From the NCBI GenBank assembly GCA_016700115.1, contig CP064999.1, forward strand, positions 2,418,001 to 2,482,000: a stretch of 64,000 bases of DNA. The letters are read 5' to 3'. Under the pieces are notes generated by a model, which was not told where the DNA came from, did no database searches, and saw only the letters and a list, made by a program, of their open reading frames with translations. Positions 55,901-63,225 of this stretch are shown piece by piece. The stretch comes from Sphingobacteriales bacterium (GTDB taxonomy: Bacteria > Bacteroidota > Bacteroidia > Chitinophagales > UBA2359). Every line of letters begins with the position of its first letter. The stretch's first letter is position 1. The translations under genes and the position numbers were made by a program.

Positions 55901-56251
55901 GACAAATCGCTGGAGGTTTTACAAATTGCCATACAGACTGATTTGGAAAATGTGTCAAAACTGATAAAAATGCAACTTCAGTTTGAAATTTTATCCTCGG
56001 ATATTTCAAAGCAGCGTGAAATCATCACCCAAATTGAAAGCATGGGTAATATAGATGGGCTATCTGATGATTTTTCCATCAGCCTTCAATACACATTGTG
56101 GGCAATGAAAAAGGAACTTAACTTCAATCAATCAGAAGTTGATAAACATTACATTCAGGCAATTGAGCTATATAAATCAAAGCCCACAACACCGGATACC
56201 CGGTTAAAAGCAACCATCGAACCTTTGTTGAAAACTGCCGGCCTCGCTTAA
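52940..56251 (+). CDS. DUF4062 - STAND NTPase - TPR protein
   Basis: A 1103-residue signal-transduction ATPase. Residues 5 to about 100 form a DUF4062 domain (VRVFLSSTFRDLNYEREVL, VDLRWGITDEEA, RCRPYFIGFLGGRYG), as found at the N terminus of NPHP3/TEP1-like proteins. The NACHT/STAND ATPase has Walker A ANSGAGKSALL (about 253-263) and Walker B ILVIDSIDQL (about 338-347), followed by a winged-helix-like region (LTEDEIAELCKISRVSL). From about residue 640 to 1000 there are TPR-type repeats (YYTLGVNYNLSRFFDEALEH, NLGNVYFFKGEMQKALTYYH, SLASVYTTLGDVDKAEPIF), the expected ligand-sensing part. The DUF4062 domain is the likely effector or adaptor. It follows the patatin gene by 107 bases and is convergent with maeB. 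Role in phage defence or programmed death is inferred from the architecture. Confidence 0.85.
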   Translation: MSKTDVRVFLSSTFRDLNYEREVLMKKIFPEIKAICRAKGITVTEVDLRWGITDEEAVLGRIVRTCMEEIDRCRPYFIGFLGGRYGYIPDYIEISKDAYLLNDYPWMEEAIFDELSITEMEFRYGGLDEQGKYTVGAGEGLKPQPLFYFKKTAQANEDTPRIDDLRNVILQKGIAVQEYANAEEFGKMVYDDFLALIARDFPDAQQETELDRIRAYHRSFAESRRRSYIPNMQYIKSLNEFANSSDSDKLMVYANSGAGKSALLAFWIDMFKKRNPGVFVFEHYVGMGAKSNDHVDVILHLLHEIKALTGVEAKIPNQSNQVEASVPKWLGYLKDTPAILVIDSIDQLTQSSQSLNWMPEILPANIKLIVSTNIDEAVEKWQKKESEILKVQPLTEREREALTVRYLSEYSKSLPAELIKQIASDSKTSTPLFLRILLEELRLHGQHESLSDVIKTLLSSTNTDELFQHVLERLEHSFHPDTVNFVLSFLWVSRFGLTEDEIAELCKISRVSLSAIISAFDYHLLRKNGLISFFHVYLRRAVEHRYHQDEKKRSNFTQELAAYFEQKVLSNRLQYLALISEPNKVDQTFDNEEQTRRIKELAWLFEYSGNTKRLHTLMAMPDVFNLLYDNQQFIDLLKIWSTLEEEGYSVVETYTESLRIIQQDNYSPYAVIQLMHNIANFFSMIGHSSEAVEIGKQELEIAIQLNDLQKLGYAYYTLGVNYNLSRFFDEALEHLAKAEEIAEQLNDYTLSIGVAGNLGNVYFFKGEMQKALTYYHKVSDIIQISGLKTHRLSNHISLASVYTTLGDVDKAEPIFLEGIQLSQDSGDIDSLSHLLINLAAMYDLCGRYEEASVNFTKGLELAKRLGRKQLINIAEGGLARVHINLGNYAEGKEGLYKCIENAKIINDTMGISIDKGWLSFVYEQEGNIEKAFEYINDAIAVSGEKQQLYEYAYWLAEKSRYIYRLIKANNLPFDSKKQYLNEAMQLIDKSLEVLQIAIQTDLENVSKLIKMQLQFEILSSDISKQREIITQIESMGNIDGLSDDFSISLQYTLWAMKKELNFNQSEVDKHYIQAIELYKSKPTTPDTRLKATIEPLLKTAGLA

Positions 56252-56274
56252 TTTATAAAAACGGCAATCAAAAT

Positions 56275-57462
56275 TTATTCACAGACACTGGGTTCCAGAG
56301 TTGCTGCTTCAACGGCTTTTGTAACGGCCATAACTACATGATCGTCCAATGCCGAAGGAATAATTTGTTCCCGGGTTGGATTGGATACACAAGAAGCAAT
56401 TGCATAAGCCGCAGCAAGTTTCATTCTTGGAGTAATTACCCGAGCACGTACATTCAGTGCGCCTTTAAAAATTCCCGGAAACCCAAGTACATTGTTTATC
56501 TGGTTTGGGAAATCGCTTCTTCCCGTTCCAACAATTGCTGCCCCACCACGGAAAGCTTCATCGGGCATAATTTCGGGTATGGGATTGGCCATTGCAAACA
56601 CGATGGCATCTTTTGCCATTGTAGCTATATGATCGGCAGTCAGCAAGTTTTCTACACTTACTCCGATAAAGACATCCGCTCCTTTCAAAGCATCAAAAAG
56701 TGTTCCCTGTTGGTTAAGTTTATTGGTATAGCGAAGCACTTCCTGTTTTACTTTGTTCAGGTCAGTCCGTTTACTGTGGATAATCCCTTTAGAGTCGCAC
56801 ATCAACACACTTTTAACAGGAATACATGTTTCCGAATCATTTCGGATGCAACGCAATAAACGGGCAATTGCCACACCTGCTGCCCCCGATCCATTAATGA
56901 CTACTTTCAGGTCTTTGATTTGTTTGCCTAAAACTTTACAGGCATTGATGATTCCTGCCAGTGCAACCACGGCAGTTCCATGCTGGTCATCGTGAAATAC
57001 AGGGATTCCTAAGTCTTGCAGTTTTTCTTCTACTTCAAAACATCGTGGTGCGGATATATCTTCCAAATTAATGCCTCCGAAAGAAGGAGCTATCAAACGA
57101 ATGGTTTGAACAATTTCATCAACAATTTGGGTGTCAAGACAAATGGGAAAGGCATTGATACCGGCAAATTTTTTAAACAACATGGCCTTCCCTTCCATCA
57201 CCGGCAGTGCAGCCAAAGCCCCGATATTACCCAATCCCAAGACAGCAGAACCGTCTGTAACAATTGCTACTGTATTGCCTTTAATTGTATATCGCCAAAC
57301 TTCTTCAGGATTTTCAGCAATTTCTAAACAAGGCCCTGCAACTCCGGGTGAATATACTAAGGACAAATCATGGGTATTATTGACTTCTATTTTTGGAACA
57401 ACTTCAATTTTACCGCGTAACTGTTCGTGTAAATTCAAAGATTCTTTATAATCTCTGTTCAT
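56275..57462 (-). CDS. malic enzyme (short form)
   Basis: Oxidative decarboxylation of malate to pyruvate with NAD(P)+. The 395-residue protein has the malic-enzyme N-terminal domain (LVYSPGVAGPCLEIAE, VTDGSAVLGLGNIG), the metal site FGGINLEDISAPRCFEVE, HDDQHGTAVV, and the NAD-binding domain (INGSGAAGVAIARLL, FAMANPIPEI). It lacks the phosphotransacetylase domain of long MaeB proteins. Cofactor preference cannot be read from the sequence. Convergent with the STAND gene, 23 bp between stop codons. Confidence 0.94.
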   Translation of the reverse strand: MNRDYKESLNLHEQLRGKIEVVPKIEVNNTHDLSLVYSPGVAGPCLEIAENPEEVWRYTIKGNTVAIVTDGSAVLGLGNIGALAALPVMEGKAMLFKKFAGINAFPICLDTQIVDEIVQTIRLIAPSFGGINLEDISAPRCFEVEEKLQDLGIPVFHDDQHGTAVVALAGIINACKVLGKQIKDLKVVINGSGAAGVAIARLLRCIRNDSETCIPVKSVLMCDSKGIIHSKRTDLNKVKQEVLRYTNKLNQQGTLFDALKGADVFIGVSVENLLTADHIATMAKDAIVFAMANPIPEIMPDEAFRGGAAIVGTGRSDFPNQINNVLGFPGIFKGALNVRARVITPRMKLAAAYAIASCVSNPTREQIIPSALDDHVVMAVTKAVEAATLEPSVCE

Positions 57463-57714
57463 GTAAAAGTAGATTTAAGGTGGAAAATGGTTGAAAAATA
57501 GATTGGAGTAGTCAAGTTTTGTGCAAAGATAGCATATTTTAAAACCACTTATAGGTTATGAGATCCGGCAGATTATCAACCTAATAAACCCGGCTAAAGT
57601 TTGCAGAACAATCAAATGTATTGCAAAACGTCAAGTGTTTCAGTTTATTTGCTTTACATAAATCAATGAACCAATTGGAGTTATTATTGTTTCCTGATTC
57701 TTAGTTTAAAAGAA

Positions 57715-58098
57715 ATGACATTTTTAAAGCAAATGAATACCGAAAAAAACAAAACGCTTCGTTGGCATTTTATACATTCAGAGGCTGATATAGATACAAT
57801 TATTGAACAGTCACATATAATTCCTTGTGCTATTTTTAAACATAGTACCCGTTGTTCTACATCCGATATGGCCAAAAGCAAATTGGAAAGGCATTGGATT
57901 TTTCATGAAAATCAGGTTCAAATGTTTTTTTTAGATTTGATTGCACACCGCAGTGTTTCCAATAAAATTGCAGAAGTGTTTAACGTATATCATGAATCCC
58001 CTCAACTCTTGTTGATCAAAAATGGAGAGGTTGTGTATGATGATTCTCATATAGACATAAATATCACAAACCTTGAAGAAGCGTTGACAGAAAATTAG
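57715..58098 (+). CDS. ytxJ: YtxJ-type bacillithiol-system redox protein
   Basis: A 127-residue thioredoxin-like protein (DUF2847/YtxJ): IPCAIFKHSTRCSTSDMAKSKLE holds the active Cys pair region (about 36-48), then VYHESPQLLLIKNGEVVYDDSHIDI. YtxJ is proposed to act as a monothiol bacilliredoxin. Bacillithiol is made by many Bacteroidota. Starts are possible at 57715 or at the ATG 57733 (MNTEKN). A gap of 252 bases separates it from maeB. Confidence 0.85.
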   Translation: MTFLKQMNTEKNKTLRWHFIHSEADIDTIIEQSHIIPCAIFKHSTRCSTSDMAKSKLERHWIFHENQVQMFFLDLIAHRSVSNKIAEVFNVYHESPQLLLIKNGEVVYDDSHIDINITNLEEALTEN

Positions 58099-58156
58099 GG
58101 TCAGTGATATTGTCTTTTTATACCGGATATTGTTTCCGATTTTAACCCGGATTTAT

Positions 58157-59287
58157 TTAAGTTGTTTTCTTATAATTAAGTATTGCCCAGGTGTTAAAGA
58201 AAACGGCCATTCCTGTTATTATAAACAAATGGCTTTTAATGTCGCCAAAACTGCTTCCTTTCAACATTACCATCCGCATTACATCAATGAAGTAAGTTAC
58301 CGGATTTGCATAGGCAATCCATTTTGCCCATTCGGGCATACTGTTTACGGAGGTAAATAAACCACTCATCAGCATAAAAATCATCATGCAGAAAAATGCA
58401 AGCGACATGGCTTGTTGTTGTGTATTGCTATAAGTGGAAATCAATAAACCTATACCCAGCAATGCAATTAAGTAAACAGAAAGGAAGCCATATATCAGGA
58501 AGTAAGAACCAACCGGAATAATTTTGTAAACAGGGATTGCAATGACAAACAAACCTAATGAAAAAACGATATTGCCGATTATCCAAAAAGGTATCAGTTT
58601 GCCTAAAATGAAAACATGTTTTTTAATGGGTGTTACATTGATTTGCTCTATCGTGCCGACTTCTTTTTCTTTTACTATGTTGAGTGAGCACATATATGTA
58701 CCGACCATTGAAACCAGTAAGACCAAAATACCGGGTACCATAAAGAAGGGATAATTGAGAAAAGGATTGAACCGGTTGAGTGTTGCTATTTCAATACTTG
58801 GTGAAATGCTGTTTCGTTGGGGCATTATCCACTCGGTTTGGATGTCGGCATTGAAATTGGAAATAATTCTTCCTAAATAAGTGCTGCCTACTGATGCTTT
58901 TGTTCCATTGATGGCGTTTACGGCAATAAACAGATTAGCTTTGTTCTCTCGTATAAGATCTTTCTCAAAGTTTTTGGGAATTTCCAACACAACATCGGAT
59001 CTGTCTTTTTGAAATTCATAGAACGATTGATTGAACGAACTGCTGTAATCGTTCAGTTTGAAATAACCGGATGCAAAAATTTTATTGGCGAGTTGTCTTG
59101 AGTAAGTGCTGTGGTCGTGGTCAACAATTGAAATATTGATATTCTTTATTTCAAAGTCTGCAGCCAAAGGTATAATAAGCAACTGAATTAAAGGCAAAGC
59201 AATAATCATTCGCAAAATCATGGGATTGCGAAAAATTTGGCGGAACTCTTTTTGGAGGAGAAATTTTAGGGTTCGCATATATGTCAA
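58157..59287 (-). CDS. ABC-2 type exporter permease (second permease of the operon)
   Basis: A 376-residue permease of the YbhR/YhhJ type: an N-terminal helix (LRMIIALPLIQLLIIPLAADF), a large periplasmic loop (about 45-175), then five helices containing the ABC2 signature VKEKEVGTIEQINVTPI (about 208-224). Possible start at 59278 (MRTLKF) instead of 59287. Last gene of a six-gene operon with two ATPases, an HlyD and a TolC protein. Confidence 0.92.
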   Translation of the reverse strand: MTYMRTLKFLLQKEFRQIFRNPMILRMIIALPLIQLLIIPLAADFEIKNINISIVDHDHSTYSRQLANKIFASGYFKLNDYSSSFNQSFYEFQKDRSDVVLEIPKNFEKDLIRENKANLFIAVNAINGTKASVGSTYLGRIISNFNADIQTEWIMPQRNSISPSIEIATLNRFNPFLNYPFFMVPGILVLLVSMVGTYMCSLNIVKEKEVGTIEQINVTPIKKHVFILGKLIPFWIIGNIVFSLGLFVIAIPVYKIIPVGSYFLIYGFLSVYLIALLGIGLLISTYSNTQQQAMSLAFFCMMIFMLMSGLFTSVNSMPEWAKWIAYANPVTYFIDVMRMVMLKGSSFGDIKSHLFIITGMAVFFNTWAILNYKKTT

Positions 59288-59382
59288 ATGTTGAGCAATA
59301 AAGGTTGAAAGTTATTTGGTTGGAATTGACTTATTATGTTTAAATCTGTTACCGGATTTCCCTGTTCATAGTTTTTCGACGA

Positions 59383-60486
59383 CTAAAGTCTGATTTTAAA
59401 CTTTGTGATACTGACTGTGAGCAAAACCAAAGTCATTCCTAAAAGAATTAGTGTCTCTTTCCAGATATACGAAAATCCGAGACCTTTAATCATTACTGAT
59501 TTGATAATAATGTAATACCATTTGGAAGGCACAATATTTGAAATAATTTGTAAGGGCTTAGGCATATTTTCCAACGGAAACATAAAGCCGGTGAAAATCA
59601 TAGTTGGAAGTAACATACCCATTAAGGAAAAAAGCATGGCGGTTTGCTGACTATCTGTTGAATTAGATACAAGCAAGCCCAAAGACAAGGCACAAAGTAT
59701 AAGCAACGAACTTTCAAAATAGAGTAGGGGAATACTGCCATTGATTGGCATTCCCATGAGAGTTGTGCTCAACAATAAGATGACAGTGAGGTTTATAACT
59801 GACAAAAAGAAATAAGGAACGGCTTTACTGATAACTACAAGAATGGGATTGAATGGAGAAACCAACAGTACCTCCATCGTTCCTGTTTCTTTTTCTCTAA
59901 CTATAGAAACGGAGGTCATTAACACACAAACCAACAACAGTACCAAGGCCATAACCCCCGGAACGAAATTAAAAACACCTTTTAATTCAGGGTTGTAAAT
60001 CATTCTTACCTCTGTATTGATTTGAAGTGGTGCTGAATTACCCTGCATCAATTCATGCTGGTATTCCATGATGATATTGGTTGCATAGTTAGTCAGAGTA
60101 CCGGCAGTATTGGGGTCTGTAGCATCGGCGATGATTTGAACCTGAGCTTTATTCAAATGGAGTAAATCATTGTAAAAGTTAGTCGGAAATATGATCGCCA
60201 ATTTTATTTTTCCTTTTTTGAAAGCCTCTTCAATTTCCAGATGGCTCAATATTTTGTCCTGTATTTCAAAATTATTATTTACCTCCAATTGGTCAATAAT
60301 GCGGTGTGAAGCTGCATCGTTTGCATAATCACATACCACGATTCCGGAATTTTTAATTTCGTTTGTCAGTGCGAAACCAAATAGTAAAATCTGAACTACC
60401 GGCATTCCAAATAGCAGCAACAAGGTTTTCGGGTCACGGAAAACATGATAAAACTCTTTGCGTATGAAGGTGAAAAACTGTTTCAT
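59383..60486 (-). CDS. ABC-2 type exporter permease (first permease of the operon)
   Basis: A 367-residue permease, same layout as its downstream neighbour: first helix LLLLFGMPVVQILLFGFAL, periplasmic loop with EVRMIYNPELKGVFNFVPGVMAL, and the VREKETGTMEVLLVSPF signature (about 196-212), followed by helices. The two permeases probably form a heterodimer (YbhS/YbhR-like). Only 3 bp separate it from the ATPase gene upstream. Confidence 0.92.
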   Translation of the reverse strand: MKQFFTFIRKEFYHVFRDPKTLLLLFGMPVVQILLFGFALTNEIKNSGIVVCDYANDAASHRIIDQLEVNNNFEIQDKILSHLEIEEAFKKGKIKLAIIFPTNFYNDLLHLNKAQVQIIADATDPNTAGTLTNYATNIIMEYQHELMQGNSAPLQINTEVRMIYNPELKGVFNFVPGVMALVLLLVCVLMTSVSIVREKETGTMEVLLVSPFNPILVVISKAVPYFFLSVINLTVILLLSTTLMGMPINGSIPLLYFESSLLILCALSLGLLVSNSTDSQQTAMLFSLMGMLLPTMIFTGFMFPLENMPKPLQIISNIVPSKWYYIIIKSVMIKGLGFSYIWKETLILLGMTLVLLTVSITKFKIRL

Positions 60487-60489
60487 CGT

Positions 60490-61236
60490 TTAATCTGCTT
60501 TGCGTTTTGCTCCTCTTGCCAATTCGTAAAACACCTCATCCATTGTTGCTGCATAGAATTGCTGTTTCAATTTTGTGGGGGTATCCAACGCCTTAATTAC
60601 TCCATCAACCATCATGGTAACGCGGTTGCAATATTCTGCCTCGTCCATATAGTGAGTCGTAACGAAAATTGTAATGCCTCTGTCGGCTGCTGCATAAATC
60701 AAATCCCAAAATTGCCTTCGGGTTACAGGGTCAACGCCTCCGGTGGGTTCATCCAAAAAAACAATTTTTGGTTCGTGCAGAATGGCGACCGAGAAAGACA
60801 GTTTTTGTTTCCAGCCTAAAGGCAAAGAACCCACTAATTTTTTTTTCATGTCTTTCATTCCCAACGTTGAAATGAGGGCTTCGCTTTTTTGATGGAGGTC
60901 TTTATCACTCAATCCGTAAATACCTCCAAAAAAATTGATGTTTTCACTCACGGTTAAATCTTCATAGAGTGAAAATTTCTGACTCATGTATCCTATGTTT
61001 TTCTTAATGCTTTCAGTATGTTTGTAGATGTCGAATCCGGCAATGGTGGCATTGCCTGATGAAGGGGTTGAAAGTCCGCACAACATTTTCATGGCTGTTG
61101 TCTTACCTGCTCCGTTTGCACCAAGGAAACCAAAGATTTCACCGGAGTAAACTTCAAAAGTGATTTCATTGGCAGCAATGAAGTCGCCAAAACGCTTGGC
61201 GAGTTTGTCGGTTTTTATTACCGCTTCGTTTGTCAT
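60490..61236 (-). CDS. ABC transporter ATP-binding protein
   Basis: A 248-residue ATPase with Walker A GANGAGKTTA (about 37-46), Q-loop YMSQKFSLYEDLTV, a degenerate signature LPLGWKQKLS instead of LSGGQ (about 136-145), Walker B KIVFLDEPTGGVDP (about 155-168) and switch His in VTTHYMDEAEYC. The degenerate signature suggests that this subunit and the next one upstream form an asymmetric heterodimer (YbhF-like split; inference). Abuts its upstream neighbour. Confidence 0.95.
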   Translation of the reverse strand: MTNEAVIKTDKLAKRFGDFIAANEITFEVYSGEIFGFLGANGAGKTTAMKMLCGLSTPSSGNATIAGFDIYKHTESIKKNIGYMSQKFSLYEDLTVSENINFFGGIYGLSDKDLHQKSEALISTLGMKDMKKKLVGSLPLGWKQKLSFSVAILHEPKIVFLDEPTGGVDPVTRRQFWDLIYAAADRGITIFVTTHYMDEAEYCNRVTMMVDGVIKALDTPTKLKQQFYAATMDEVFYELARGAKRKAD

Positions 61237-62166
61237 TTAGTTCATTAGTTTTATAAAGCAATCTTCAATGGATGGCATAATTTCTTTCAACAGCACTTCT
61301 TGATTCCCACAAAGCTGTAATTGGTTCATTAAATCCTTATGTGTTTGTTCATTACTGCCGTTCTGGAAAGTAATATGATGAAATTCGCCAAAGGCAAAAC
61401 AGCTTTTAATGAGTTCAATCTTTCGCAGGTCGTTCAACAACTTGCTCATGTTACTGGCACGGATTGCAAAAAGTTTTTCAGAAAATTTGTGGATGATATT
61501 TTGCGGAGTATCAATACTCATAATTTTCCCTCCTTGTATTAAGGCTATGCGTTCGCACAATGTTGCTTCATCCATGTAAGGGGTAGAAACCAGAATAGTG
61601 ATGCCCTGCTGTTTTAATCGTTTTAACATTTCCCAAAATTCTTTGCGGGAAACGGTATCCACTCCTGTTGTGGGTTCATCTAAAAACAAAACCCTTGGAC
61701 GGTGAATTAGCGCACAACACAAAGCAAGTTTTTGTTTCATCCCACCTGATAGTTTTCCTGCCCTGCGATGTTTAAACGGTTCTATCTGCACATAAATGTC
61801 TTTCACTAAATCGTAGTTAGCTTCTATAGATGTATTGAATACAGTAGCAAAAAAGTTGAGATTTTCTTTTACCGTTAAATCCTGATACAATGAAAACCGC
61901 CCGGGCATATAACCGACCTGTTTGCGTATTTGCTTATAATCTTTCACCACATCACAACCAGTTACTCTTGCAGAGCCGCTATCGGGCAGAAGCAGGGTAG
62001 TGAGTATGCGGAAAATACTTGTTTTACCTGCTCCGTCAGGACCAATTAACCCAAACAACTCGCCTTGCTTCACCTCAAACGAAACATCATTCACCGCTTT
62101 TATACTGCCTTTATTGTAGGTTTTTATTATGTTGTTTAACTGTACATCCATTTGATTAAGCGGCAA
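61237..62166 (-). CDS. ABC transporter ATP-binding protein
   Basis: A 309-residue ATPase: Walker A GPDGAGKTSI (about 41-50), signature LSGGMKQKLAL, Walker B RVLFLDEPTTGVDTVS, and a switch region in which STPYMDEATLC has Pro-Tyr where His is usual. It therefore has a good signature but a poor switch, complementing its neighbour. Residues about 225-309 form an extra C-terminal domain. It adjoins the HlyD gene, with 57 bp between. Confidence 0.93.
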   Translation of the reverse strand: MPLNQMDVQLNNIIKTYNKGSIKAVNDVSFEVKQGELFGLIGPDGAGKTSIFRILTTLLLPDSGSARVTGCDVVKDYKQIRKQVGYMPGRFSLYQDLTVKENLNFFATVFNTSIEANYDLVKDIYVQIEPFKHRRAGKLSGGMKQKLALCCALIHRPRVLFLDEPTTGVDTVSRKEFWEMLKRLKQQGITILVSTPYMDEATLCERIALIQGGKIMSIDTPQNIIHKFSEKLFAIRASNMSKLLNDLRKIELIKSCFAFGEFHHITFQNGSNEQTHKDLMNQLQLCGNQEVLLKEIMPSIEDCFIKLMN

Positions 62167-62223
62167 TTGATGATTGAGCGTGAAAAATTATTATTACAGA
62201 GCAGTTTTTATACTATTCACAAT

Positions 62224-63198
62224 TTATTTTCCTTGAATATTATCAACTGCTATTTCTTCATTGAATTCAATTTCTCCATACATGCCGATTTTGTAAGTGC
62301 CGTCATTGGTCATTTTTACTTTAATTGCATAAACCATGTTAGCTCTTTCGTTTTTTGTCTGAATGGTTTTAGGAGTGAACTCTGCTTTATCATTTATCCA
62401 GATAATGGTTCCTTCTCCTTCTTTGAAACCACCATTCCCATCATCAGTTAGTACTTTCACTTTCTGATTGAGTTTTGCCTGTGGCAATTGATCACCACTG
62501 ATATAAGCACGAAGAATAATAGTGGACAGGTCGGCAATTTTGTAAAGTGGTTTACCCGTTGAGGTCATTTCGTTTTGTTCCGCATACTTGCTTAAAACAG
62601 TTCCGTCAATTGGGTTAATTATTTTTGATTTAGATATTTGATCGTCTAATTGCTCAATCTGAACCTGCAAGGGTAATCTATCACCTTGTAATCCCATAGA
62701 ATTGGTGTTCAATGCTGATTGTTGGGCACTTTTCTGTGATTGTAGCGCTTCAATCTGCTTTTTCAGAACATCTATTTGACTGTTGATGTCATCTAACTGT
62801 TTTTGGGTTGCAGCGTCCTCTTTCACCAGATTTTCGTAGCGCTTCCGTTCATTTAAAGCAGCCTGTAACTGGGTTTGGGCGGTGGCTGCTTGTGCATCAA
62901 AATATTGAGTTTGTTGTGGTATGTCTGGCAACCGGTTATTCAAAGACTTAACCTGAGCCTTCAACTGCTTTTTCCTGAGGTAAAGTTGGGTGGTATCAAT
63001 ATACCCAATATTATCGCCTGCTTTTAAAACCTGCCCTTCTTCAATTTTAAATTCTTTGATGATTCCCGTTGCTTCTGAAGAAATGATGGTTTCCACTGCT
63101 TCAAATGATCCTGAAGCATCAAAAGAATGATTGTTAGAAGTGCAAGCTGAAAGAAAAACGAGGCTTGTTAAGATGATTACCGCTGTGATTTTATGCAT
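62224..63198 (-). CDS. HlyD family periplasmic adaptor (lipoprotein)
   Basis: A 324-residue adaptor with lipobox FLSAC (about Cys19), lipoyl half (ATGIIKEFKIEEGQVLKAGD), a long coiled coil (about 75-170, KQLKAQVKSLNNRL...) and the return strand IINPIDGTVLSKYAEQNE. It bridges the ABC permeases and the TolC protein encoded on either side. YbhG-like in its operon setting. Confidence 0.93.
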   Translation of the reverse strand: MHKITAVIILTSLVFLSACTSNNHSFDASGSFEAVETIISSEATGIIKEFKIEEGQVLKAGDNIGYIDTTQLYLRKKQLKAQVKSLNNRLPDIPQQTQYFDAQAATAQTQLQAALNERKRYENLVKEDAATQKQLDDINSQIDVLKKQIEALQSQKSAQQSALNTNSMGLQGDRLPLQVQIEQLDDQISKSKIINPIDGTVLSKYAEQNEMTSTGKPLYKIADLSTIILRAYISGDQLPQAKLNQKVKVLTDDGNGGFKEGEGTIIWINDKAEFTPKTIQTKNERANMVYAIKVKMTNDGTYKIGMYGEIEFNEEIAVDNIQGK

Positions 63199-63225
63199 TG
63201 CTATGTTTGATTTAGAGCTTTTAAA

